In this document: positions 7,601 through 14,299 of the stretch, piece after piece
Layout of the letters: every line of letters starts with the position of its first letter
Position numbering within the stretch: position 1 is the first letter of the stretch
NCBI GenBank assembly: GCA_001247695.2
Contig: LGRX02028822.1
Span: 1 to 30,498 of the forward strand
Reading direction: 5' to 3'
Length of the DNA stretch: 30,498 nucleotides
Source of the DNA: Cymbomonas tetramitiformis
Lineage: Eukaryota; Chlorophyta; Pyramimonadophyceae; Pyramimonadales; Pyramimonadaceae
Position numbers and translations under genes: made by a program
The notes under the pieces: model-generated
The model's database searches: none
Told to the model about the DNA's origin: nothing
What the model saw: the letters and a program-made list of their open reading frames with translations, nothing else

Positions 7601-9689
7601 CTACCAGTTCAGGGAGGGCAGAAAGGGCACCGTCTGGGATCACGCCACACAACGGTGGGGGCCGCCCACGCCCGAAGAAAAGGAGCGCGCCATGGGGTTC
7701 CAGACCGGAGCCACACAGGCGCCCGGCGTCTCAGCGCGCGAGCGAGGTGAGATGCTGGGCAGAGCCTTCGACGTCCGATGCGTATCCCGCCTCCTGGCCG
7801 TGTGCTACCTACTCAACCGAGCGGAGGCTCCTCGGGTGCAAGTCGAGTCCAGACACTCCATCGCCGAGTACGCCACGCCCAAGGTTTCCTCCCTTCACTG
7901 CGATGGGGAGGAGAGGCCACCCCAAGAACCCCCAGAAGCCGTCGTGACCCAATGGGCAGCAGCGCTCAGCACCATCAAGAGAATAGCACGATTGGAGGCA
8001 TCCGAGCTGCGGCAGCTGTACGGGCCTGGCGCCACGGCCTCGCTTGTGCAAGCGGCACACCAGCCCCCACCAGAATGCTGCGGCCAACGACCCCACGACA
8101 AGACCGGGCTAGGCGCCGCCCCAAGCGATGGCACCACCACAGCGCACAGCCCAACAAACTCCCTCAGCACCCCCATACAGTTCGTATCCGCCAGTAGCCC
8201 CGTGCCCTCACTCCACACCGACTCTCAGCACCAATCCCGCTCTCCGCGACCCAGCCTCCCCAGCGAAAAGGTGGCCCGAACCCTCAGCGCGGCGGCAGAG
8301 GCCCGCGAACCGACAGAACCCTACGACGACGAAGCAATGCTGCGGTGGCTGAAAGGCGAACGCCCCGGCAACCCCGACATCCTCGCGGCCGCCAGCAAAC
8401 GAGCGCAGCACTACGCGCTCGAAGGAGAATCCCTGATCCGCATCCTGCCCAACGGGGCAAGGCGACCTGTGCCACCAGTGGACCAGCGAGACCGCATTGT
8501 GAAGCAAATGCATGAACGGTGTGGGCACTTCGGGCGCCGCCGCACCGCAGCCATGGTGAGAGACGCATTCTACTGGCCCAAGCTGTACGACACCTGCTCC
8601 GACGTCGTCAGCAAGTGCGACGCTTGCGCCCGTTACCGCACCACCTTCGACAAGCACGCCCCTCACCTAAACCCCCTGGAAGTCAAGGGCATGTACTACC
8701 GCTTCTCCACCGATCTGGCCAAAATGCCCCGCAAAGCCAAGAACAACTATCAGTACGTCATGGTGGTCGTGGAGCACTTCACCAAGTATGTCTGCCTCAT
8801 CCCACTGCACACCAAGGAACCGGTGGAGACCGCTCAGGCATTTGCCCTCCACGTCATAGCCAGGTTCGGGTGCCCGGCAGAAGTGGTGACCGACAACGGC
8901 GGCGAGTGGGAAAAGGAATTTGCCCAGCTGCTCAAGGACAATCTGATTGACCACCGCACTACTTCGCAATCCCATCCCCAGAGCAACGGCCTCAGCGAGC
9001 GCATCGTCCAGATGACCAAAGCCGCCCTCACCAAGGCGTGCAAGCAGGCTGGATCCATCGACCGGTGGGATTCGTTCCTTCCTTGGATTATGCTGGGATA
9101 TAACGCCACGCCGCAGGAGTCCACACGCCTCGCACCATATGAGCTCGTATACGCCCAACGCCCAACGCTACCCCCGGCCATCAAGGAGCGCCTCAGCCAA
9201 CCTCTGGAGTCCTGCATGGACGCGGACGCCATGGCGGCCAGCTACCTCGAACGCGCCGAGTATGTCAAAAGGGCCACCATCATGGCCGGTAGCAACATCG
9301 CCATAGCCCAGCACCGCCAGACCGAGCGATACGCACAAGTGCGCTCAGGAAAGTACCTGCCCAAGCAATTCAACTTCCGCGTGGGCGACTTCGTGTTCCT
9401 GAAGCGCAGTGTAAGTCACGGCCTGCAGCTGCACACGCGCGACCCTATACTTCAAATCAAAGAGCTGCCTGACGACGGCACTGCCGTGCTACAAGGCCGA
9501 TGCGGCAGCACATGCAACGCGCACTGCTCGCAAATAGCCATCTGCCATTTGCCCGACGTCGACCCCACCATCACCTACAATCTGGACGACAACGAGGACG
9601 CGCGCTGCCAAGTGTGCAAAAAGGCTGATCGCCCCGCCAGCATCCTTCTCTGCGACGACTGCAATCAAGGCTATCACCTGGGGTGCTAG
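4617..9689 (+). CDS. pol: Ty3/gypsy Pol polyprotein: RT - RNase H - C5 DNA methyltransferase - integrase - PHD
   Basis: 1690 codons without a stop; no ATG before residue 73, so residues 1-72 (very basic, Arg/Lys-rich) are probably reached by frameshifting from the upstream frame. RT is at about 155-375, with LDLRSGFHQI (D250) and YCDD (D317/D318). RNase H is at about 465-590 with D473, E515, D540 and D583. A C5 cytosine methyltransferase lies at about 742-1066: motif I ELCAGLCSGLEA, catalytic motif IV TECQDLS (C837), motif VI ECV (E881), motif VIII-like AHRLRNYWTN and the C-terminal ERAMGF / LGRAFDV motifs. Integrase has an H1299/H1304/C1334/C1337 zinc site and D1366, D1426, E1461, followed by a GPY/F-like beta segment at about 1585-1625. 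A PHD finger begins at C1664 and is cut by TAG after its sixth zinc ligand. No aspartic protease is visible. Domain order and catalytic residues are seen in the sequence; enzyme activity is inferred. Confidence 0.92.
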   Translation: MRTPPSRFKRASKRNKRQGRGAPSSHNLRRRAGLRRAKSRRHARRGRKRRKKPRQHFQAQAFSTQAGEVDSAMPLGREDDVEALHARDEELDVIMGPQAGFHGEGAWTDEEWQDLRSLLRREKSFMATTATDLPGYTGQIGKFDIPFKDESASHYQKPRRFSPAERKLIDEHFNKLLADGIIEKAPKYCENTCNVVVAMKKALDGSWSDKRVALDLQGINELSLRDRTPPRLPEDLFHDIGRDQYMTKLDLRSGFHQIVLTDDASLKTCFWWARDGAAPEQYVYKRMPFGSANSTAMFGRVIEHELRGLSCAKVYCDDILVTSPTARQHLADLEAVMQRLSKVGLRGHPGKSVFAAGGCEFLGFLLRPGRLSPHQAKVAALLELPTPKDVRGVRAILGFMNFYRIMAARIGKEDYSSLAWPLNCLLRKGNENVKDLWGKEHDDALARLKERLTEPDVVIHAYDPSRPLYLMADWSGVGISAILGQKDDEDRDVIIAATSRSLSRSEVRYSSFYGEALAAVYGVRSFRHYLHGVKFTLITDHKPLTWLRSSQSLTGMHLRWQVSLQEFEYDIVHRARSSHTNADVLSRYPRKSSVDPTGASLDPTEEEAALPTAGAFACLCARHPRVLEESTQDGAPIASWQYESHVGGLPDDPCTGHDLVSHHLGEHWAMHIDAQDHDARDDNATTLWEEACGWVEAYLSNRRHTPVTRVLCGECTDGHATSLNTRPLPQRTVSTLHDKGAVVIELCAGLCSGLEAWLIAGGKVTKYVYGDNNVKSRQVAKHRLVQLHNRFPQQLPLEALHDAFTSVPQDLRRISRNDLLSLTSEGPYIFAVVGTECQDLSAAGSLQGLKGRHSSVLYDVVRVLGQLQLLAGHDKFAYMIECVAAQHNFNSREVRDVMHPLMCSMIGMPITIDAARLGARAHRLRNYWTNMAGYVDAQSVLDTVERDPCRLVRDILDPGRTEQDAADDTASGHYPCNTRGEPMRAWPTMMSFPDSYQFREGRKGTVWDHATQRWGPPTPEEKERAMGFQTGATQAPGVSARERGEMLGRAFDVRCVSRLLAVCYLLNRAEAPRVQVESRHSIAEYATPKVSSLHCDGEERPPQEPPEAVVTQWAAALSTIKRIARLEASELRQLYGPGATASLVQAAHQPPPECCGQRPHDKTGLGAAPSDGTTTAHSPTNSLSTPIQFVSASSPVPSLHTDSQHQSRSPRPSLPSEKVARTLSAAAEAREPTEPYDDEAMLRWLKGERPGNPDILAAASKRAQHYALEGESLIRILPNGARRPVPPVDQRDRIVKQMHERCGHFGRRRTAAMVRDAFYWPKLYDTCSDVVSKCDACARYRTTFDKHAPHLNPLEVKGMYYRFSTDLAKMPRKAKNNYQYVMVVVEHFTKYVCLIPLHTKEPVETAQAFALHVIARFGCPAEVVTDNGGEWEKEFAQLLKDNLIDHRTTSQSHPQSNGLSERIVQMTKAALTKACKQAGSIDRWDSFLPWIMLGYNATPQESTRLAPYELVYAQRPTLPPAIKERLSQPLESCMDADAMAASYLERAEYVKRATIMAGSNIAIAQHRQTERYAQVRSGKYLPKQFNFRVGDFVFLKRSVSHGLQLHTRDPILQIKELPDDGTAVLQGRCGSTCNAHCSQIAICHLPDVDPTITYNLDDNEDARCQVCKKADRPASILLCDDCNQGYHLGC
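6840..7814 (+). other. C5 cytosine DNA methyltransferase domain inside pol
   Basis: Residues about 742-1066 of Pol. The domain carries the SAM-binding motif I, a Cys nucleophile in GTECQDLSAAG, a Glu in the ENV-equivalent position (ECV), the Arg-rich motif VIII, a variable region of about 90 residues suited to target recognition, and motifs IX/X near the end. Deviations are Glu for Pro before the catalytic Cys and Cys for Asn in motif VI. The motif VIII and C-terminal spacing resemble DNMT3-type or algal enzymes more than bacterial ones; this is a by-eye impression. All key catalytic residues are present, so the domain could be active. Confidence 0.88.
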
Positions 9690-10856
9690 CAGCCCAAACT
9701 GACTCGAGTCCCCAACGAAGAGTTCTGGTACTGCCCCCGCTGCCTAGGCCTGCTGCCGGACGACGACCTCTCCCCACAATACCTCACTGCCTACGAAAAC
9801 AGGGGCAAACAGCTAGACGGAAAGCGCGCATTAAAGGTTATCGACGGTAAGCCTTACGAGGGCACCATTCGGTGGCTGGGAGCCGCAGAACGCCCCTACG
9901 CACTTAAATGTGAATATGACGACGGGGACTCCGAGACCTTCACGCTGGCAGAACTGCAGCAGTACCTGCTGCCTGACAACGCAACGGCCCCGCAGAAGCA
10001 GGCGGTGGCCCAGCCCCAGCTCGCCGCAGAGCACGCCCTACACACCGCATTGGCAGCCATCCCAAAAATCACACCCAGCTCAACCATCCTGCCCACGCCC
10101 TTTGACAGCCTTCCCAGCACCTGGGACCTCGGCGACAGACAAAACATGCTGCGCGCCACGGCTACCCTCCTACCTGGTCATTGGGACCCCGCCCACATCA
10201 CCAAGCTCACCCAGCACATACGCCAACAAGCCCAAGAATTAATGGACTTCGCCGCCGCCAACCCCAACACGGTCAGACACCGTCACCCGATGACCAACGC
10301 GGAATGCCAGCACACCAGCGCCAAGCAATGGGGAACGCAACTAGTGGTCACCACCCCCTCCGAAATCGAACAGCTGGCAACTCACGTCGCCTGGCATCCC
10401 GCCGACAAAGTGTGGGACCCCTATGCCGGCACGGGCGCCATCGAAGCAGCCCTGCGTCCCCGCGGCGTGCCCACGCACTCCTCAGACATCAACCCCGCCA
10501 TGGCCACCAGCACCCCAGTGGCCGCACTACAACCCGCCAACGTCAGGCGCATGGACAGCTACAACGTCGTGGTCACCAGCCCCGCCTTCAGAGTTTTAGA
10601 CATCGCCCTGCCGTTGCTGACTATGGGGAGAGAGCTGACATGCGCTCACGTGCCCCTGCACTACGTGTTCGACGCGCACACGGCCAGACGCAGCTGGCTG
10701 TGGGAACTAGCCGCTGCGCGACGTATGAGCATCTTGCTCTGCAAGCAGAAGGGCCCACTTGGCAGGCGCAACGTGTGGCTCATCATCGCCGACACCGCCA
10801 CCACGCTGCAGCGTAGACTCAAGCCACAAGCCGCGTCGTGCTCCATGTCCTTCTAG
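9690..10856 (+). CDS. Pol C-terminal extension after TAG: PHD end, Tudor-like, methyltransferase-like domain
   Basis: This is exactly the pol frame, open for 388 codons after the TAG at 9687. It begins with the missing last part of the PHD finger (…EFWYCPRC, the final two zinc ligands), so the TAG lies inside a domain. At about 9819-9971 there is a Tudor-like segment with YEGTIRWLG and CEYDDGDSETFTLAEL. At about 10350-10800 a Rossmann-type methyltransferase-like domain has a SAM motif I (DPYAGTGAIEAAL), an acidic motif II-like SDINPA, and a VVVTSPAF motif in the place where amino-methyltransferases have [D/N/S]PP[Y/F]. Ala replaces the second Pro, so activity is uncertain. Ends at TAG 10854-10856. 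Expression requires readthrough of the upstream TAG, or else this copy is mutated. Confidence 0.75.
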   Translation, partial: QPKLTRVPNEEFWYCPRCLGLLPDDDLSPQYLTAYENRGKQLDGKRALKVIDGKPYEGTIRWLGAAERPYALKCEYDDGDSETFTLAELQQYLLPDNATAPQKQAVAQPQLAAEHALHTALAAIPKITPSSTILPTPFDSLPSTWDLGDRQNMLRATATLLPGHWDPAHITKLTQHIRQQAQELMDFAAANPNTVRHRHPMTNAECQHTSAKQWGTQLVVTTPSEIEQLATHVAWHPADKVWDPYAGTGAIEAALRPRGVPTHSSDINPAMATSTPVAALQPANVRRMDSYNVVVTSPAFRVLDIALPLLTMGRELTCAHVPLHYVFDAHTARRSWLWELAAARRMSILLCKQKGPLGRRNVWLIIADTATTLQRRLKPQAASCSMSF

Positions 10857-11076
10857 CCCAACCCACGACCTCGCCACCACCGAAACACAACCACCGCGAC
10901 GCGCACCCTCACGCCTAGGCACTCACCCCAACATCAGCCCCACAGCCCCTGACAACCTCCCCGAGAAGCCCCAACGCCCACGCTTTCATCTGCCCCAACG
11001 CAACATTCCCCTAATAAAAAAATAATAATAATAAAAAAATCCCCAGCCCAAGCCCGCAGCCCGAGTGCCACACCCC

Positions 11077-11540
11077 AACACCAGCCACGACGACAACAAC
11101 ACGCCCACAGCCACAACCACCCAGCCACTACGCTTCGAGGTCAGCGCGCCTCGGCCGCAGCCGCTCAGCCAGCTCCACACAACCGACCGCAGCAAGCCTA
11201 ACCTACGCTCCACCACCTCAGCGTCCAGCAGAAGGCTCCCGGCCCAGTACGCCCTCAGCTGGGGGGGGGATATATACAAAAAAATTTCCAACACCATCAA
11301 CGACGACAACAACACGCCCACAGCCACAACCGCCTGCCACTGAACTTCGAGATCAGCGCGCCCCCAGCCGCAGCCGCACCCCCAACTCCACACGACCAGC
11401 CGCAGCCAGCCCACCCCACACTCCGCCACATCAGCTCCCCACCCTGACAAACACATCGCACTCTCCCCGTCCCAACCAGCAGAAGGCTCCCTGCCCAGTA
11501 CGCCCTCAGCTGGGGGGGGGATATATACAAAATTTTTCCC
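11077..11540 (+). repeat. Two tandem copies of a 213-251 bp unit
   Basis: Copy 1 (about 11077-11289) and copy 2 (about 11290-11540) share the start (AACACCA…CGACGACAACAACACGCCCAC), the middle (CTTCGAG(G/A)TCAGCGCGCC) and the end (CAGCAGAAGGCTCCC…GGCCCAGTACGCCCTCAGCT-type sequence with G9-ATATATACAAAA). Start-to-start offset is 213 bp, while the offset near the end is 251 bp, so copy 2 carries about 38 extra bases. Confidence 0.75.
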
Positions 11541-11563
11541 CCGTAACAGCCCACGCGCCCTAA

Positions 11564-11690
11564 CTCCACCAACCCTCACACCTGGAACCTCAGCAGCCTG
11601 GCCACCCTGACACCCGCCACGCGCGCCCTTCTCCACCAACCCTCACACCTGGAACCTCAACAGCCTGGCCACCCTGACACCCGCCACGAC
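11564..11690 (+). repeat. 67-bp tandem duplication
   Basis: CTCCACCAACCCTCACACCT is found at 11564 and 11631. Each is followed by GGAACCTCA(G/A)CAGCCTGGCC and ACCCTGACACCCGCCACG. The two copies are nearly identical over about 58 bases. Confidence 0.8.
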
Positions 11691-11750
11691 ACGGCGCTGT
11701 TCATAATCGCGACAGATATATATATATAATAATAATAATACATTTACGCT

Positions 11751-12097
11751 AGCAAAGGGGACAAAGTCCTGAGAGTGCGGTATCCCTGCAAAGCAGGCTA
11801 GTGAAAACACCAGGGGCTACTCCCTCTGCTATAGCGCGCCCACAAAGGGGCTCAACCCACTTTTCAGCAGGGTGACATCTAGAGAAAAAGCTAAGTGCTA
11901 GGCAAAAAACTCTAGAAGATGGAGAAGCAGCCATGGCCGGGTGAGTGGAGGGGTGGCTGAATCTGGGCGGTGGGGAGAGAAGTCGGAGAATTAAGGGGGT
12001 TTTTGGAGACGTTGAGGAAGGGGGTCAGGTGGGCGGGGGGGGGGGTGGCGGGGAGGGGAGAGGGGGGACAGCCCTCCCTTGGGGACACGGGACCATC
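11751..12097. other. Spacer between the two retroelements
   Basis: No gene seen. The second half (11940-12080) is very G-rich on the plus strand, which on the minus strand is a C-rich tail downstream of the LINE ORF2 polyadenylation signal. Confidence 0.4.
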
Positions 12098-12103
12098 TTT
12101 TAT
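12098..12103 (-). terminator. AATAAA polyadenylation signal
   Basis: AATAAA on the minus strand, beginning 17 bases beyond the TAA that ends the last ORF2 segment. It is consistent with the 3' end of the LINE transcript. Chlorophytes usually use TGTAA, so this is weak evidence about lineage. Confidence 0.5.
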
Positions 12104-12119
12104 TGCAAATTTTTGAGAA

Positions 12120-14282
12120 TTATTGCAGGAGGGTTTGAAGAAAGTCGTTTGATTGTTGCACAGCTTCTGTTTCTGTCATGGCTTCACTGCTCGAGATGTC
12201 AACTGTATGCGGGTCAGTGTTTAAGGTGGTGGTGGTGTTTAACAGAAACACGTCTCGCCTATTTTTGGTGTGTTGTCTACAAATTCTTGATAGTTTTTTA
12301 AGAAGAGGTTTAATCTTGCCACGGGGAACACCTATCGTGTTGAGGACAGTACCAAAAAGAGGAGGGAGGTATCCCATGAGTGTGAGAACTTTGGGCCATT
12401 TAACGGTGTTTATGAAGGGCTTGGAATTTGCGTTGGTGATTGTCGTGTCGTGGTGACCACCATAATAAGGCTCAATATCACTCTGAGGATAAGGAGGGTC
12501 TAGAGTGGGCCATGGGCAAAGCGAAGAAGGAAGTACTTTGACGCTTTCGTTCAGAACTTCATCCCAAATATCAGAGCTGACTCCTGTGTATTCTAGCCTC
12601 TTCTTCGTGACTCTTGACTTAGGAAGGACGTTGAGGAACCATCTGGCAATCTTTTTCTGTGTGGGCCTCCAGTCAAAGACTGGTTGAGTACCACTGGGTG
12701 CACTGTCTATAGCTATGATAACAACATCCGAAAAGTCATCCTTATAGCATCCACCACCTGGGAGAACGTAGGGGTCATCACCCGTCCAATAGCCATGTGG
12801 GATAAATGGAATAGTGTTATGCGGGAATCTGAAAACAAGTTTAAAACCTTTGTCGAACCATCTTTTTTGGTTTTTGGGAGACAACGGAAGAATCCATGTT
12901 CCTGAAAATCCGGGGACGGTGTTGGCCGCTTTATGTCCCATTTCCAAGGTAGTCATAACCGCCGAAGATTTGCCCTTTTCTTTACCATCAAAGGGGGGAT
13001 TTCCATAAACGATTCTGCCGATGCCTGTTATCGGATCAACGTAGGCATCCCAAGCGAGACCATCAAAGCCAATTTTCCCATGATGGCAGAAGGGTTTGAG
13101 GGCTTTTTTCATTCTTGTGGTGGGTATGCATCTTCTCGAGTGAATTCTAGGGTGGGCATTTAGTGGGTTGGAGAAGAGTTCACAACCGTTTTTGTCAAGG
13201 TTCCTGTCATCCACCAATATATCTAAGAGGCTTCTTCTGATTGCATAGCAGTTTTTAGGATCCCCCGATTCAAACTTACATGCATTGAGTGCTTCGTGAA
13301 TATCGTGTGCCCTATTCGAGTACTCCGCAAGTGAGCATGGAACTGCTTTGTTGGAAAGGCGGTGCCAGGCCAAAAGTTTCCAAAACTCTTTCTTCTGGAC
13401 ATATTGGAGTTCGGGATATTTAATTGTCCCCGTGACATGGTCCACTTCAGGTTTAGCGGTCACAGCAATGGTATTCTTTTTTGAACTTGATGGTCGGTAC
13501 ATGCTAGCTTCCGGGAGAGCGTGTAAGTATAATTCCTCCTTCATTTCCTGTCTTAGGTCAGCAAGTGGAAAAAGTTTCGATGGCTCTGTTTTGATGTATG
13601 TGGTACCTTTTCCAGGGTTTAGTAGTTTGGGCTTTTCTGAGATTTCTTCAGCAATGATTTTCCTTAGTTCGCCATCTTGGGTTGTTCTAAGACTATGCAA
13701 ACTATTATTATGTCCTGAGCATTCAAGTTGGATGTGTTCGAAGGTGCATTTTGTATTCTGTTGGCAGTAGGGGCAGTTTTCAGTCCCGATTTTCCCCAGT
13801 TTAAATAAACGTGCTGGAGAGGCTTGGAGACCCAGGAGTTCTCTGCTTCTAGAAGCGGTGAAAGTTTTAGGTGTTATTTTGGAAATATCTTTAGTGGGGG
13901 CGGTGTTGTTCTCGTTAAGCATTCTCAAGTACTTCCCTTGAGACTGTAGAGTTCTCCAATTGTGATAGTGTGATAGACGTTGAATTCTTCTAATGTGACT
14001 ACGGATATCGCCTAAAATAGGGACCTCAAAAAAGAATAATGAGAAGGGCAGTTTCTCGGCAGGGTCGTAGCGGGAGATGTCTGAGCAACCCCCTCTGAAT
14101 GAGGCTCTTTTAGCAGTACGGTCCACTCTGTCATGGACTTTGTCATTATTGTGACCCCTAATCCATTTAAGGATGATTTTACTGTGGTCTCCTTCACTGT
14201 AGAAGCCAAGTTCTTCTAACAGTAGGCGAACAGCCTGCACATCTCTGCGATTAGCTTCACGTAGTTTGTCCCGAGCACTCAT
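12120..14282 (-). CDS. LINE ORF2 C-terminal segment: RNase H end, zinc knuckle, methyltransferase-like domain
   Basis: 720 codons. The first 60 residues contain the missing C-terminal part of RNase H: W40, the GH of IRGHNNDK (H44) and the last catalytic Asp in DRVDRTAKRA (D54). The frame is open and protein-like upstream of the ATG, so this ATG is not necessarily a true start. A zinc knuckle C170-x2-C173-x9-H183-x4-C188 resembles the zf-RVT finger that follows RT/RNase H in many LINEs. At about 395-530 a segment contains FDGLAWDAYVDP, GNPPFDG (N428-F431), TWILPLSP and RWFDKGF, an order like that of phage-type Dam N6-adenine methyltransferases. No PD-D/E-K restriction-like endonuclease signature was found. 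The frame is shifted relative to the preceding RT segment; see findings. Confidence 0.8.
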   Translation of the reverse strand: MSARDKLREANRRDVQAVRLLLEELGFYSEGDHSKIILKWIRGHNNDKVHDRVDRTAKRASFRGGCSDISRYDPAEKLPFSLFFFEVPILGDIRSHIRRIQRLSHYHNWRTLQSQGKYLRMLNENNTAPTKDISKITPKTFTASRSRELLGLQASPARLFKLGKIGTENCPYCQQNTKCTFEHIQLECSGHNNSLHSLRTTQDGELRKIIAEEISEKPKLLNPGKGTTYIKTEPSKLFPLADLRQEMKEELYLHALPEASMYRPSSSKKNTIAVTAKPEVDHVTGTIKYPELQYVQKKEFWKLLAWHRLSNKAVPCSLAEYSNRAHDIHEALNACKFESGDPKNCYAIRRSLLDILVDDRNLDKNGCELFSNPLNAHPRIHSRRCIPTTRMKKALKPFCHHGKIGFDGLAWDAYVDPITGIGRIVYGNPPFDGKEKGKSSAVMTTLEMGHKAANTVPGFSGTWILPLSPKNQKRWFDKGFKLVFRFPHNTIPFIPHGYWTGDDPYVLPGGGCYKDDFSDVVIIAIDSAPSGTQPVFDWRPTQKKIARWFLNVLPKSRVTKKRLEYTGVSSDIWDEVLNESVKVLPSSLCPWPTLDPPYPQSDIEPYYGGHHDTTITNANSKPFINTVKWPKVLTLMGYLPPLFGTVLNTIGVPRGKIKPLLKKLSRICRQHTKNRRDVFLLNTTTTLNTDPHTVDISSSEAMTETEAVQQSNDFLQTLLQ

Positions 14283-14299
14283 GGATCTGCCATCCTTTG

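Larger units (their letters stand above)
3810..11750 (+). mobile_element. Ty3/gypsy-type retroelement carrying a DNA methyltransferase
   Basis: The plus-strand GC-rich block contains RT, RNase H and a DDE integrase with an HHCC zinc domain in Ty3/gypsy order, so it belongs to that superfamily. Extra domains are a C5 cytosine methyltransferase between RNase H and integrase, and PHD, Tudor-like and second methyltransferase-like segments at the C terminus. I could not identify paired LTRs, a primer-binding site or a target-site duplication by eye. The 5' boundary is set by the change from the palindromic array at about 3810. The 3' boundary is set by the AT/ATA simple repeat at about 11718-11742. 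Both are approximate. The copy may be 5'-truncated, since no capsid or aspartic protease was seen. Confidence 0.8.
10857..11750 (+). other. C-rich 3' noncoding region of the Ty3-type element
   Basis: No coding frame of interest. The region is strongly C-rich on this strand and includes A/T simple tracts (11011-11040 and 11718-11742). It also contains two copies of a G9-A-TATATACAAAA signature (11261-11281 and 11512-11531) and two classes of tandem duplication listed separately. The signature resembles a polypurine tract followed by a TATA-like element, so it could mark the start of a 3' LTR or a promoter. No matching 5' copy was found upstream. Confidence 0.45.

Noticed and set aside
6200..7652. 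Long minus-strand frames under pol (for example 6200-6913 and 7161-7652)
   Set aside because: They lie antisense to well-supported pol domains, in GC-rich DNA where stops are rare, and have no recognisable motif.
3810..11750. Paired LTRs of the Ty3-type element
   Set aside because: I compared the 3' region with the sequence before 3810 and saw no matching direct repeat. The internal 213-bp repeats are tandem, not terminal.
11751..11900. Possible tRNA-like folding sequence
   Set aside because: I could not find a consistent acceptor stem with A-box and B-box motifs.
12120..14282. R2-type restriction-like endonuclease, which would make the LINE a true Dualen
   Set aside because: The zinc knuckle is present, but no convincing PD-D/E-K arrangement follows it; the NPPF domain occupies that region.
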